56,359 nucleotides of DNA from positions 1 to 56,359 of the forward strand of contig DVIZ01000196.1 in assembly GCA_018710905.1 (NCBI GenBank), read 5' to 3'. This document shows positions 26,061 to 34,731 of the stretch, piece after piece. Position 1 is the first letter of the stretch. Each line of letters opens with the position of its first letter. The notes under the pieces were generated by a model that was given only the letters and a program-made list of their open reading frames with translations, was not told the DNA's origin and did not search any database. Origin of the DNA: Candidatus Scybalomonas excrementigallinarum. GTDB taxonomy: Bacteria; Bacillota; Clostridia; Lachnospirales; Lachnospiraceae. Position numbers and translations under genes: made by a program.

Positions 26061-26819
26061 ATGAGTAAGTATAAGCTATGGGATGCCTTAGCAGAGGCAA
26101 AGAATTACAAGTGGGTGGATTTGACACTTTCGCTTAATAATGATAGTCCTTACTGGACAGGGATTCCAGATGGATCAGTTGAATTAGGAAAGACGTGTTT
26201 TGATTGGGGAAATGAAATGCTTGATTGCTTGATTCAAACATTTAAGTTTCCGGGACAATTTGGAACACATATTGATTTTCCAGGGCATTTTATAAAAGGA
26301 AAAGATCTTTCCGAAAAATATGGTGTCAATGACTTGGTTTTTCCATTGGTTGTGATTGATATTACCGAGAAAGTAAAACAAAATATTCATTATGCAGTTA
26401 CAGTTGACGATATCAAGGAATATGAGAAAAAATATGGAAATATTCCAGATGGGGCATTTGTTGCATTGAGAACAGATTGGTCAAAGAAATGGCCTGATAT
26501 GGAAGCGATTTCAGGAACGGATGCCGATGGAAATGATAATTTTCCAGGATGGTCTTTAGAAGCATTACAGTATATTTATGAAGAGCGCAATGCAGCAGCG
26601 AATGGTCATGAAACATTAGATACGGATGCTTCTGTTATTGCAGAAGCTGCAGGTGATTTAATTTGTGAGAGATATGTTCTTGGAAAGGGAAAAATTCAAG
26701 TAGAGATGTTAACGAATCTTGATCAAGTAGCTGAAGCAGGTGCAGTAGTAATTGTTTCGTATCCGAGATTTGAAGGGGCAACAGGATTGCCTGCGAGAGT
26801 TTGGGCGATAACAGAATAG
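26061..26819 (+). CDS. Cyclase-family (kynurenine-formamidase-like) metal hydrolase
   Basis: A 252-residue protein of the cyclase/formamidase family (PF04199). The signature GTHIDFPGHF near residues 72-81 supplies the metal-binding His, Asp and His. Further motifs are DGAFVALRTDWSKKWPD near 130-146 and FPGWSLEAL near 158, with an acidic DTDAS segment near 190. Family members hydrolyse formyl-kynurenine, isatin and similar amides or lactams. The substrate is not defined here, and no tryptophan-catabolism genes are near. The start follows AGAAGGAG. An ACT-domain gene follows after 34 bases, probably on the same transcript. Confidence 0.87.
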   Translation: MSKYKLWDALAEAKNYKWVDLTLSLNNDSPYWTGIPDGSVELGKTCFDWGNEMLDCLIQTFKFPGQFGTHIDFPGHFIKGKDLSEKYGVNDLVFPLVVIDITEKVKQNIHYAVTVDDIKEYEKKYGNIPDGAFVALRTDWSKKWPDMEAISGTDADGNDNFPGWSLEALQYIYEERNAAANGHETLDTDASVIAEAAGDLICERYVLGKGKIQVEMLTNLDQVAEAGAVVIVSYPRFEGATGLPARVWAITE

Positions 26820-26853
26820 TTTCTAAATACATAGTACATAAAGGAGAAAGATT

Positions 26854-27219
26854 TTGGAGATTAAGAAAATTGATTATGATTTTTCCGTATGTAAAGTGAA
26901 AGATTTTTCAAAAGTGAATTTAGACAATGAGTATTGTTTTATCGGTAAAACCGATGAAGAAAATTCCTTAGTTTGCATCACAGAAAATATTCCAGAGAAT
27001 GTAACAGAACGAGAGGATGGTTGGAAAGCGTTTCGAATACAGGGTGTGTTAGACTTTTCACTGATCGGAATTCTATCCAAAATATCAACTTTGTTAGCAG
27101 AAAATAAGATTGGGATATTTGCTATCTCAACATATAATACAGATTATATTTTGACAAAAAAAGATAACTATAATAAAGCATTAGATGTGCTTATAAATGC
27201 TGGATATCAGGTCGTATAA
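26854..27219 (+). CDS. ACT-domain protein
   Basis: A 121-residue protein made of paired small ACT-type domains: an N-terminal part and a C-terminal fold with FSLIGILSKISTLLAENKIG near residues 69-88 and YNKALDVLINAGYQVV at the end. ACT domains bind amino acids and usually regulate metabolism. The start is TTG 26854 after AAGGAGAAAG. It directly follows the cyclase gene, so it may sense that enzyme's substrate or product; this is inference from the pairing. Confidence 0.8.
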   Translation: MEIKKIDYDFSVCKVKDFSKVNLDNEYCFIGKTDEENSLVCITENIPENVTEREDGWKAFRIQGVLDFSLIGILSKISTLLAENKIGIFAISTYNTDYILTKKDNYNKALDVLINAGYQVV

Positions 27220-27267
27220 TTTTAGAAAATAAAAATTTGAAATAATTTTATAAAAATGAAAAATAGC

Positions 27268-27307
27268 AAAAGGAGATTATCATGGAGTGTGGTAATCTCC
27301 TTTTTAC
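27268..27307 (+). terminator. Terminator, copy 1 of a repeated hairpin family
   Basis: AAAGGAGATTATC pairs with GGTAATCTCCTTT and is followed by T residues. Almost the same hairpin occurs at 28650-28690 and 39391-39432. Confidence 0.85.
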
Positions 27308-27397
27308 AATATTATCAGAAAGAGATAGTCATACTAGTAAGATATATGCTATGAAAACTGGAAGATATCCTCACTTTTCTTTCAGAAAATAAAATGA

Positions 27398-27403
27398 TAT
27401 AAT
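27398..27403 (+). promoter_or_regulatory. Possible -10 box of the rsgA leader transcript
   Basis: TATAAT at 27398-27403; the -35 region (TTTTCT, 17 bases upstream) is poor. Confidence 0.4.
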
Positions 27404-27434
27404 AATCCATTATAAACGAAAGGAGAGTATTTTT

Positions 27435-27491
27435 ATGATGAATACAAATAAAAAGGGAATTGTAAGAATGGAAGGAGGTAGAGTTCAGTAA
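27435..27491 (+). CDS. 18-residue leader peptide ahead of rsgA
   Basis: AAAGGAGAG, nine bases, then ATG 27435 to TAA 27489-27491, reading MMNTNKKGIVRMEGGRVQ. Its last codons lie in the left arm of the hairpin at 27470-27509, so a translating ribosome would open it. Presence of a strong ribosome site on so short a frame in front of a conserved gene suggests a regulatory role. Conservation was not tested. Confidence 0.45.
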   Translation: MMNTNKKGIVRMEGGRVQ

Positions 27492-27509
27492 GATTCTTAT
27501 CCTCCTTCC
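27470..27509 (+). promoter_or_regulatory. Leader hairpin with anti-Shine-Dalgarno arm upstream of rsgA
   Basis: GGAAGGAGG (27470-27478) and CCTCCTTCC (27501-27509) form a perfect 9-bp stem. The right arm is also complementary to the rsgA ribosome site GGAGG (27535-27539), so two alternative pairings are possible. No T run follows, which argues against a simple terminator. Confidence 0.5.
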
Positions 27510-27547
27510 TATCCGATAGCTGATAGAGATAAATGGAGGTAAAAACA

Positions 27548-28612
27548 TTGAATTATTTAAAAGATTATGCTATAAATGAACGTTTTATTACAGAGGCGAC
27601 TCTGTATCCTGAATACCAATTGGCAAGAGTGGTTGCTCAATATCGTGGAAAGTATCGGGTGGTTACCGAACACGGTGAAGCCCTAGCACAAATATCAGGA
27701 AAAATGAGATTTGATACCGAAGAGTTAGCACAATATCCTGCGGTTGGAGACTACGTTATGGTAAGAAAACAAGATGGGGATTCTGAGGTTATCATTCATC
27801 ATATTTTAACAAGAAGGAGTCTTTTTGTAAGAAAGGCTGTTGGTATTTCTGGTCAAGCACAATCCGTTGCAGCTAATGTAGATACCGTATTTCTTTGTAT
27901 GTCCTTAAATCAAAACTTTAGTTTAAATCGTATGGAACGCTATCTTTCTATTGCTTGGGATAGTGGTGCTACGCCTGTCATTGTGTTGACAAAGGCGGAT
28001 TTATGCGATGATGTGTCAGAGGCGATTCGAGAGGTGGAACAGATTTTCCTCTTTTCCGATGTAATTGCTTTATCGATGTTTGATACGGATATTGCCAAGA
28101 AATTTGAACCTTATTTTTCTAAAAATCAGACTTGTGCATTTATCGGTTCTTCTGGTGTTGGAAAATCTACAATGATCAACCGTTTGCTTGGAGAAGAAGT
28201 GCTGGAGACGAAAGAAATTGGCAAAGCAGATAAAGGTCGACATACGACAACAGGGCGTGAAATGTTTCCTTGTCCACTCGGTGGTGTGGTCATCGATACT
28301 CCTGGTATGCGTGAAATGGGAGCTGAGAGTGTAGATTTATCTAGAACATTTCATGAGATTGAAGAGTTGGCAAGTCAATGTAAGTTTCGGGACTGTAGCC
28401 ACACCAATGAACCAGGGTGTGCAGTATTGGCGGCATTAGAAGACGGTCTCATTGATCAACGTCGTTTGGATAGTTATTTCAAGTTACAGCATGAAGCTGA
28501 ATACGATGGATTGAGCAGCAAAGAGATTGAAGTGAAAAAACTGGATCGAATGTTTAAAGGGGTTGGTGGCATGAAAAATGCCAGAAAGTTTGCCAAAAAA
28601 TTTGGGAAATAA
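27548..28612 (+). CDS. rsgA: Ribosome small-subunit-dependent GTPase A
   Basis: Circularly permuted GTPase that acts late in 30S subunit maturation. An N-terminal OB fold spans about residues 20-90. The permuted motifs are G4 VLTKADL near 145-151, G1 GSSGVGKSTMINRL near 200-213, G2 GRHTTTGREM near 232-241 and G3 DTPGMREMG near 251-259. A zinc site follows (CKFRDCSHTNEPGC near 280-293). The start is TTG 27548, seven bases after GGAGGT; an upstream ATG at 27533 overlaps this site. The 354-residue length is slightly longer than usual. It is preceded by a leader ORF and hairpin. Confidence 0.94.
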   Translation: MNYLKDYAINERFITEATLYPEYQLARVVAQYRGKYRVVTEHGEALAQISGKMRFDTEELAQYPAVGDYVMVRKQDGDSEVIIHHILTRRSLFVRKAVGISGQAQSVAANVDTVFLCMSLNQNFSLNRMERYLSIAWDSGATPVIVLTKADLCDDVSEAIREVEQIFLFSDVIALSMFDTDIAKKFEPYFSKNQTCAFIGSSGVGKSTMINRLLGEEVLETKEIGKADKGRHTTTGREMFPCPLGGVVIDTPGMREMGAESVDLSRTFHEIEELASQCKFRDCSHTNEPGCAVLAALEDGLIDQRRLDSYFKLQHEAEYDGLSSKEIEVKKLDRMFKGVGGMKNARKFAKKFGK

Positions 28613-28628
28613 AAATGATAACATTTTT

Positions 28629-28692
28629 ATGTAAATAGAGAAATTATAGGAAGGAGATTATCATGGAAATGTGGTAATTTCCTTCTTTATAT
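28629..28692 (+). terminator. Terminator after rsgA, copy 2 of the repeated hairpin family
   Basis: AAGGAGATTATCAT and GTGGTAATTTCCTT form the stem. The upstream flank GTAAATAGAGAAATT is shared with copy 3 at 39372. The 28693-28839 region has no gene. Confidence 0.75.
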
Positions 28693-28839
28693 TATAGGAT
28701 TTCTCACAAACTACTCCCTTCCAAACAATACGCTATCATAGTTTCATGTAATATCGAGATCTCAGTAAATAAAGTTGAAAATGTTATCTGAAAAAAATGA
28801 TAAAATAAGAATATTGATGTTAAAAATAGAAAAAATTAT

Positions 28840-29112
28840 TTGAAAAATATATTACTTATTCCTATAATAGTACCATGTACTTACTATTTCTTATGGGATG
28901 AGGAAGAAATCGTTGGATTATTTAAAGTTAGACATTGGCTCAATGAGGCGTTAAAAAAAGGAGCTGGACATATCGGATATGGCATTTTAAAGCAATATCG
29001 AGGAAAAGGATATGGGACAAAAGGGTTAGCCCTTTCCATTGAGAAGTTAAAACAAACGATGAAGAAAGAGGAAGTATATCTATCCTGTTCGAAAAAGCTC
29101 CCTGCCTCTTTA
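28840..29112 (+). pseudogene. GNAT acetyltransferase gene, 5' part, truncated and split by an IS
   Basis: Encodes the core of a GNAT N-acetyltransferase: YYFLWDEEEIVGLFKVRH, then GAGHIGYGILKQYRGKGYGT, which includes the acetyl-CoA pyrophosphate loop (QYRGKGYGT). The N-terminal part normal for the family is missing and no good start exists. The frame is cut after PASL by the element at 29113-30810 and resumes at 30811. The gene was therefore already defective at its 5' end, or became so after the insertion. Confidence 0.8.
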
Positions 29113-29226
29113 ACACTCTAAGCAAGAATTCTCCATCTTCTACAAGGTGGAGATGAATTACATATATTTACAAATATTTCCTGATACATTATAATCAGTA
29201 GTATAGAAAAGTAGTGAGTTATATCA

Positions 29227-29628
29227 ATGGATTTATACAATAATAATCATTCAGTGTTCTTGCTAAACTACCATCTTGTATTCGTTATAAAATATAGAAG
29301 AAAAGTCATAGATAACGATATTTCTAATAGGCTAAAAGACATATTTGAAAACATACAAGATAATTATAACATTACACTATTGGAGTGGAATCATGATAAA
29401 GATCATGTTCATGTATTATTCAAAGCACATCCTAATGGTGAAATATGAAAATTTATAAATGCTTATAAGAGTGCTAGTAGTAGGCGAATCAAAAAGGAGT
29501 TCCCGACTATTAAGCCAAAACTTTGGAACGAATATTTTTGGTCAAGAAGCTACTGTCTCATCACTACTGGTGGTGCTACTATTGATGTAGTTAGAAAGTA
29601 TATTGAAAATCAAGGGAAAGAGAGGTGA
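29227..29628 (+). pseudogene. tnpA: IS200-type TnpA transposase with an internal stop
   Basis: Single-strand Y1 transposase. Codons 1-73 include HLVFVIKYRRK and the HUH motif in DKDHVHVLF. TGA at 29446-29448 (codon 74) interrupts, and the same frame continues with KFINAYKSASSRRIKKEFP to the catalytic Tyr region VVRKYIENQGK and a final TGA. All parts of a 133-residue enzyme are present apart from this one codon. Unless read through, it is inactive, and the element would depend on a TnpA supplied in trans. Confidence 0.88.
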
Positions 29629-29634
29629 TGCCTA

Positions 29635-30702
29635 GTGCAAAATAAAGCTTATAAATTTAGACTTTATCCTAATAAGGAACAACAAGAATTCATGAATAAA
29701 ACTTTTGGATGCACTAGGTTCATATTCAATCGTATTCTTGGAGATGCTATGAATCATTACCAAGAAACCAAGAAATCAAAAATTAATACACCAGCAGCAT
29801 ATAAGAGTGAGTTTCCGTTTCTAAAAGAAGTAGATAGTCTTGCTCTTGCCAATGCACAACTACAAGTAAAATTAGCATACAAGAACTTCTTCAATGGTAG
29901 CGGGTTTCCTAAGTTTAGAAGCAAGAAAGATAATTATCAAACTTATACTACTAATAATCAAAAAGGTTCTGTAAGAATTGAAAATGGCAAAATCAAACTT
30001 CCTAAGATTGGATTTGTAAAAGTGAAACTTCATAGAGAGGTGATTGGACTTATTAAGTCTGTAACTATCTCTAAAAATCCAAGTGGGAAATATTATATCT
30101 CTATCCTTACGGAACAAGAGATTCATCCATTACCTAAAATTGAAAAGAAAGTAGGTGTTGACTTAGGACTAAAAGAGTTTGCCATCACATCAGATGGTGA
30201 AGTATTTGCTAATCCTAAGTTTCTAAGACGTACAGAAAAACAATTAATGAAAGCACAAAGAGAATTATCAAGAAAGAAAAAGGGCTCTAGTAATCGCAAA
30301 AAAGCACGTCTTAAAGTAGCAAAACTTCATGAGAAAATAGCGAATCAGAGAAATGATTTTCTTCATAAATTATCTACCAAACTGATTCATGAAAACCAAG
30401 TGATAGTTATGGAAGATTTATCTGTGAAGAATATGGTGAAAAACCACAAATTAGCGAAAGCAATATCAGAAGCATCATGGTACCAATTTAGAGTTATGAT
30501 CGAATATAAGTCTAAGTGGTATGGTAGGGAATTAATGATAGCGGACAAACATTTTGCAAGTAGTCAATTATGTTCCGTTTGTGGATATAAAAATCCAGAA
30601 GTAAAAAACTTAGGACTTAGAGAATGGGAATGTCCTAATTGCCATACACATCATGATAGGGATGTAAATGCTAGTAAAAACTTATTACAATTAGCAATGT
30701 AA
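29635..30702 (+). CDS. tnpB: TnpB RNA-guided nuclease of an IS605-type element
   Basis: A 355-residue TnpB, ancestor-type relative of Cas12, which cuts DNA using an omega RNA from the element's right end. The RuvC residues are all present: Asp in [10 protein letters not shown] near 176, Glu in [12 protein letters not shown] near 261, and Asp in [12 protein letters not shown] near 342. The zinc finger is CSVCG near 317 with CPNC near 334. The start is GTG 29635, with GAGAGGTGATG in front. It begins 6 bases after the broken tnpA. It looks fully functional. Confidence 0.92.
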   Translation: MQNKAYKFRLYPNKEQQEFMNKTFGCTRFIFNRILGDAMNHYQETKKSKINTPAAYKSEFPFLKEVDSLALANAQLQVKLAYKNFFNGSGFPKFRSKKDNYQTYTTNNQKGSVRIENGKIKLPKIGFVKVKLHREVIGLIKSVTISKNPSGKYYISILTEQEIHPLPKIEKKVGVDLGLKEFAITSDGEVFANPKFLRRTEKQLMKAQRELSRKKKGSSNRKKARLKVAKLHEKIANQRNDFLHKLSTKLIHENQVIVMEDLSVKNMVKNHKLAKAISEASWYQFRVMIEYKSKWYGRELMIADKHFASSQLCSVCGYKNPEVKNLGLREWECPNCHTHHDRDVNASKNLLQLAM

Positions 30703-30810
30703 ATTGCGTATATCAATAGGGTTAGGAACTAGCCTTATCGCTTGGTAAATTAGGAAACATTAGTTTTCTCTACCCAAGAAGCACCCACTTCTAAAGTGGT
30801 GTGTAGTTCA
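30600..30810 (+). ncRNA. Predicted omega RNA (reRNA) scaffold of the TnpB
   Basis: In IS200/IS605 elements the guide RNA overlaps the tnpB 3' end and stops at the right boundary. Here 30703-30810 holds paired segments (TAGGGTTAGGAACTAGCC, GAAGCACCCACTT / AAGTGGTG). The guide would be the flanking sequence from 30811, beginning CAAGTTCAGC. The 5' limit is a guess. Confidence 0.5.
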
Positions 30811-30885
30811 CAAGTTCAGCAAAACAATGGAGCAAGTGTCATTTATTCAGATGAAAATGAATATTATACACGTATTAAAATATAG
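30811..30885 (+). pseudogene. GNAT acetyltransferase gene, 3' part beyond the IS
   Basis: Encodes QVQQNNGASVIYSDENEYY then TRIKI and TAG (30883-30885). This is the usual GNAT ending and continues the frame of 28840-29112. Confidence 0.8.
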
Positions 30886-30910
30886 AAATCCTGATAAAAT
30901 AAAGATAGAA

Positions 30911-30982
30911 AAAGGGGTATCCTACAGAGAAAATATAGTTACAAGGTAACTGTTTTTACAAGGTGGGATACTCCTTTTTTTC
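30911..30982 (+). terminator. Terminator with internal hairpin
   Basis: AAAGGGGTATCCTAC pairs with GTGGGATACTCCTTT, followed by T residues; the loop contains AGTTAC / GGTAACT. Confidence 0.75.
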
Positions 30983-31083
30983 ATATAAATATGAATATTT
31001 CCATAAAAACAAATACGATAGGAAGTATATTTTGATATGTTATGTTTAGGAGGTTGGGATAATCTGGTGGTCCTGAATATAGG

Positions 31084-31779
31084 TTAGTTTTTTTCTTTCT
31101 CTAAATACTCTAGTATCTTTAAATATTGGGAATAATCAAAAGTAATTTTTCCTTTATAAAGAGTAAAAAACCCTTCTTTTTTTAGTTGCATAATCGTTCG
31201 ATTTAATGTTTTTACATTAATCCCAATTTCTTCTTGAAGCATTTGACGAGTCTTAGTGATTGTGAGTGTCTGTCCTAGACGGATATGGTGAAAACGAGCA
31301 TATTTGCTTATATAGTCCAATAATAAATAGCTTGGTGGATAGAATAGTTTTAGTCCATTGTGATAAGAAGAACGATAGAGCTTGTAGGCGACTTTCTGAG
31401 CTACAAGAGAAAGGAGATTGTGATCTATGGAAAGCCAATGTTCAGCATCTTTTCGACTGATATAAGCCACAAGACAATCTTCTACAGCTTCAATCGTAAC
31501 AGAAGTTTTTGGCATCTTAGCAAGAATAGTTACTTCTCCAATAAAGTCAATACATTGATTACTTTCGATCATATAAATATTCCCATTTTCAAATTCGTTA
31601 ATGACTCGATCTGAGCCCATAGCCACAATTCCCAAATAGTCAAGTTCCATATTTTTTTGATGAATTAATGTGCCAGCAGGATGCTTTTTTACAATACAGC
31701 GAGAACGAATATCGAAAGGCATATTTTTTGTATATTTTTTTAGTTCTGGTACTAATTCTTCTAATTCATTTAAGGTCAT
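31084..31779 (-). CDS. Crp/Fnr-family transcription regulator
   Basis: A 231-residue regulator with an N-terminal cyclic-nucleotide-binding-like beta roll (about residues 25-145; GSDRVINEFENGNIYMIE, FIGEVTILAKMPKTSVTIE) and a C-terminal helix-turn-helix (about 165-215; TITKTRQMLQEEIGINVKTL). No cluster-binding Cys set of Fnr type is seen at the N-terminus, so a small-molecule ligand is likelier. On the minus strand it starts after AGGAG and is divergent from the DUF3100 catabolic cluster, which it probably controls; that is inferred from position. Confidence 0.88.
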   Translation of the reverse strand: MTLNELEELVPELKKYTKNMPFDIRSRCIVKKHPAGTLIHQKNMELDYLGIVAMGSDRVINEFENGNIYMIESNQCIDFIGEVTILAKMPKTSVTIEAVEDCLVAYISRKDAEHWLSIDHNLLSLVAQKVAYKLYRSSYHNGLKLFYPPSYLLLDYISKYARFHHIRLGQTLTITKTRQMLQEEIGINVKTLNRTIMQLKKEGFFTLYKGKITFDYSQYLKILEYLEKEKN

Positions 31780-31892
31780 AGTGATCTCCTATCCAATCCC
31801 ATAATTTATCTATTAAAGTTATTATATCGGGTATTCAATAGGGGATCAATCTTTTTTGCTTGAATAATTGGTCAAAATATATGAAAAAATGG

Positions 31893-31913
31893 ATAGATTA
31901 AAATAAAATCTAT
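31893..31913. promoter_or_regulatory. Inverted repeat in the divergent promoter region
   Basis: ATAGATT (31893-31899) and AATCTAT (31907-31913) lie midway in the 263-base gap between the Crp/Fnr gene and the DUF3100 gene. A second candidate, TTGA-N8-TCAA, lies at about 31859-31874. Either could be the regulator's operator. Confidence 0.4.
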
Positions 31914-32042
31914 ACATTTTCATAAAGAAAGTGCTCATTTGTCCTTTTTTCTATTTCCTTTTTTTTCTATAATAGGAACAACAAGGAGATATGGAACAAC
32001 AATAAGAATGAAAACTTCTTATGTTGGAAAGGAGGGGCTCAG

Positions 32043-32897
32043 ATGAGCGGACAAAAAGAAACATATGTATATGCTTCCCTAAAAGAAAGGTTTAAGACAG
32101 AATGGCTTATATTTGTATTGGCATTTGTATTTATTTTAATTGCAGATAACATAGGGCAAATAGAAGTTGTTGTGGGAAAGGGAAAACTTATTTTATTTCC
32201 AATTTTTTATGCTATTATTTTAGGAATCCTTTGTGGACCACAAGTCTTAAAAATTGTAAAACCAGAACATGTAAAGGCAGCATCAAAGTTGGTTGTTGTT
32301 GGTATCTGTCCATTTATTGCAAAATTGGGAATTACAGCTGGTGCTAACATTGAATTGATCTTGGATGCTGGTCCCGCTCTTTTACTTCATGGATTTGGCA
32401 ATTTATTAGGTCCAATTCTTGCAGTTCCAGTGGCGATTTTGCTTGGAATGAAAAGAGAAACGGTGGGAGCTTGTCATTCCATTAACCGTGAGTACCATAT
32501 GGCGTTAATCAATAATATTTATGGTCCAGACTCTGATGAGGCCAGAGGCAGTCTTTCTATTTATATTGTGGGTGGTATGGTAGGAACAATCTATTTTGGT
32601 TTGATGGCTTCTGTTATCGGTATGACAGGATGGTTTCATCCGCAAGTGATGGGATTGGCTTCTGGAGTTGGTGCAGGTATTATGATGGCAAGTTCTAGTG
32701 CAAGTCTTTGTGCCATTTATCCAGAAATGGCAGAAACAATTACTACAATGGCAAGTGTGGGAGAAACCATTGCCGGTATTACAGGCATTTATATTACCAT
32801 GTTTATTGCAATTCCGCTTTGTGACAAATATTACAGTGTATTAGAACCAAAGTTAAGAAAGTTGGCATTAAAACCAAGAGAGGAGAAGAGCGTATGA
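32043..32897 (+). CDS. DUF3100-family membrane protein, probable transporter subunit
   Basis: A 284-residue multi-pass membrane protein of DUF3100. Segments include WLIFVLAFVFILIADNIG near residues 20-37, LILFPIFYAIILGILCGP near 49-66, and several Gly/Ala-rich helices (GLASGVGAGIMMASSSA near 208-224). The family is uncharacterised. It overlaps the next gene, also membrane, by four bases (ATGA), and both precede an amidohydrolase and a molybdenum hydroxylase. Uptake or efflux of the substrate for those enzymes is a reasonable inference. The ribosome site is GGAAAGGAGGGG. Confidence 0.8.
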   Translation: MSGQKETYVYASLKERFKTEWLIFVLAFVFILIADNIGQIEVVVGKGKLILFPIFYAIILGILCGPQVLKIVKPEHVKAASKLVVVGICPFIAKLGITAGANIELILDAGPALLLHGFGNLLGPILAVPVAILLGMKRETVGACHSINREYHMALINNIYGPDSDEARGSLSIYIVGGMVGTIYFGLMASVIGMTGWFHPQVMGLASGVGAGIMMASSSASLCAIYPEMAETITTMASVGETIAGITGIYITMFIAIPLCDKYYSVLEPKLRKLALKPREEKSV

Positions 32898-33340
32898 GAT
32901 ACATAGAATGGCTGGTTTTATTTATATTAGGTGCAATTGGTACAGGGCTTGCTAATTTTATAGGATATGATGTGGGATTTATGGATTCTCTTCCAGGGCT
33001 TGTTGTTTTGATTGTGATTTCTATGATAGCTGTTGTCTGTACAAAGGTGATTCCTTTAAAACTTCCAATTGTTGCATACTGTTCTATTATTGGTCTATTA
33101 TCTGCTTGTCCGTTATCTCCGATTCGTGAGTTTGTCATTCAGGCTGCAAATAATATTAATTTTACAGCACCATTTACGATGGTAGGAGCTTTTGCAGGGC
33201 TAGCAGTCAGTGATCAATTAAAAACATTCATCAGTCAAGGTTGGAAGATCTTAATTGTAGGAATTTTTGTAATGACGGGAACATTTTTAGGTTCTTGCAT
33301 ATGGGATCAGCTTGTGCTTTCCGTTTCTGGTGTTATTTGA
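32894..33340 (+). CDS. Small membrane protein paired with DUF3100
   Basis: A 148-residue, highly hydrophobic protein with about four membrane helices (for example WLVLFILGAIGTGLANFIG near residues 5-23 and LVVLIVISMIAVVCTKVIP near 36-54). The family is not known to me. The start overlaps the DUF3100 stop. The two probably form a two-component transporter. A longer frame of the following gene overlaps its 3' end but is not needed. Confidence 0.72.
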   Translation: MRYIEWLVLFILGAIGTGLANFIGYDVGFMDSLPGLVVLIVISMIAVVCTKVIPLKLPIVAYCSIIGLLSACPLSPIREFVIQAANNINFTAPFTMVGAFAGLAVSDQLKTFISQGWKILIVGIFVMTGTFLGSCIWDQLVLSVSGVI

Positions 33341-33360
33341 TAGAACAAAAGGAGTTTTGT

Positions 33361-34668
33361 ATGAAGGAATGTGAATTATTAATTAAAAATACAACTGCAC
33401 TTATCAATTCCGAAACAATACAAGAAAAAGTTGATATTGTGATTCAAGATGGAATGATTTTAGAAGTTGGAGAAGGGTTAGCAAAAGAATATCAGTCAGA
33501 GGAAACAATAGATGGCAAAGGTAGGCTTTGGATGTCAGGGCTTATTGATAGTCATATGCACACAGGACAACAATTACTAAGAGGGTGTGTGCTGGATGCC
33601 AAACCGATTATTTGGACTCGAATTATGCTACCGTTTGAAAGCACATTGACGCCGAAGAAGATGAAACTGAGTGCAGAGGTGGCATCCCTTGAAATGATAA
33701 AGTCTGGAACAACAGGTTTTATCGATGCAGGTAGTTATTATATGGAAGAAGCAGGAAGTGTCTATGAAAAGAGTGGGCTTAGAGGTGCTTTATCTTACTC
33801 TACAATGGATGAAGAAGGTCTTCCTCCTTCGATTGCTATGAATGCAAAGGAAGCAGTGAAAAGAACAGATTCTCTTTATGATGCCTTCCATAAAAAAGGG
33901 AGATTGAAGGTGTATTATTCTTTGAGAGCATTGAATTCTTGCTCTGATGAGCTGGTAGAAATGGTAGCAAGTAGGGCAAGGGAACGAAAGACCATGTTGC
34001 AAGCTCATATGAATGAGTATCAAGGAGAAGTCAATGGAATTATGGAAAGAGAGGGTATGACCCCTTATGAATATTTAGCAAAAAAAGGCGTGCTACATGA
34101 GAAGTTTTTAGGAGCACACAGTTTACTTTTATCAGAGCGAGAAAAGGAACTAATAAAAGAGCATAAAGTAAAGGTTTGCCATTGTCCTTTTAGCAACTGT
34201 GGAAAGGCGGTTCCTGATACTCCAGATTTATTGAAGCGGGGAATATCGGTTGGATTAGGAACAGATGGGGCGGCCCATGGTGGTATGAGTCTATGGAATG
34301 AAATGAAGATTTTTCGCTCTGTTATGAATATTTATCATGGAGTACCAAATGGAAATCCTAAGGTGATGCCAGCGGAAACCATTTTAAAAATGGCTACGGA
34401 AGGTGGGGCGAATGCCTTAGATGAAAGTGGATATTTAGGGCGGATAGAAAAAGGATATAAGGCGGATCTCATCAGCATTGATTTAGAACAGCCTCATTTA
34501 TTACCAACGGGAAGTTATATTCACACATTGTTGGAATGTGTCAATGCCAATGATGTTATGGATATGATTGTAGAAGGAAAAGCGTTGATGAGAAATCGAG
34601 AAGTTTTAACACTGGATGAAGAGAAGATTTTATTTGAAGCAAAATTATATAGGAAAGAAATGGGATGA
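33361..34668 (+). CDS. Amidohydrolase, SsnA/deaminase-like
   Basis: A 435-residue metal-dependent deaminase or hydrolase of the cytosine/guanine-deaminase and SsnA group. Metal ligands are GLIDSHMHTGQQLLRG near residues 60-75 (HxH), LQAHMNE near 217, GAHSLLLS near 256 and the Asp in GLGTDGAAHGG near 299-309. The C-terminus has the usual ADLISIDL segment closing the composite beta domain. ATG 33361 follows AAAGGAG; the frame is open further upstream, but that part overlaps the preceding gene. In this cluster it could deaminate a purine-like heterocycle before or after hydroxylation. Confidence 0.85.
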   Translation: MKECELLIKNTTALINSETIQEKVDIVIQDGMILEVGEGLAKEYQSEETIDGKGRLWMSGLIDSHMHTGQQLLRGCVLDAKPIIWTRIMLPFESTLTPKKMKLSAEVASLEMIKSGTTGFIDAGSYYMEEAGSVYEKSGLRGALSYSTMDEEGLPPSIAMNAKEAVKRTDSLYDAFHKKGRLKVYYSLRALNSCSDELVEMVASRARERKTMLQAHMNEYQGEVNGIMEREGMTPYEYLAKKGVLHEKFLGAHSLLLSEREKELIKEHKVKVCHCPFSNCGKAVPDTPDLLKRGISVGLGTDGAAHGGMSLWNEMKIFRSVMNIYHGVPNGNPKVMPAETILKMATEGGANALDESGYLGRIEKGYKADLISIDLEQPHLLPTGSYIHTLLECVNANDVMDMIVEGKALMRNREVLTLDEEKILFEAKLYRKEMG

Positions 34669-34731
34669 TAGAAATCATTCCATTCATCAGTGAAAATAAG
34701 TATGGGAGGAAGATAGAAAGAGAGGAATACG

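Larger units (their letters stand above)
29113..30810 (+). mobile_element. IS200/IS605-family insertion element (tnpA broken, tnpB intact)
   Basis: The element carries a tyrosine HUH transposase gene and a tnpB gene, with subterminal hairpins: CTCCA / TGGAG at about 29131-29153 on the left and CCCACTT / AAGTGG at about 30784-30798 on the right. No inverted repeats or target duplication are expected. The boundaries come from rejoining the interrupted acetyltransferase frame: CCTGCCTCTTTA (to 29112) plus CAAGTTCAGCAAAAC (from 30811) restores PASLQVQQN. The exact base may shift by a few positions. A T-rich target (TTTA) on the left is normal for this family. Confidence 0.85.

Noticed and set aside
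29872-30126. Antisense frame within tnpB
   Set aside because: No start signal or recognisable protein; explained by codon bias of tnpB.
33241-33360. Longer start for the amidohydrolase
   Set aside because: The extra 40 residues overlap the preceding membrane gene in another frame and lack family similarity; ATG 33361 follows AAAGGAG.
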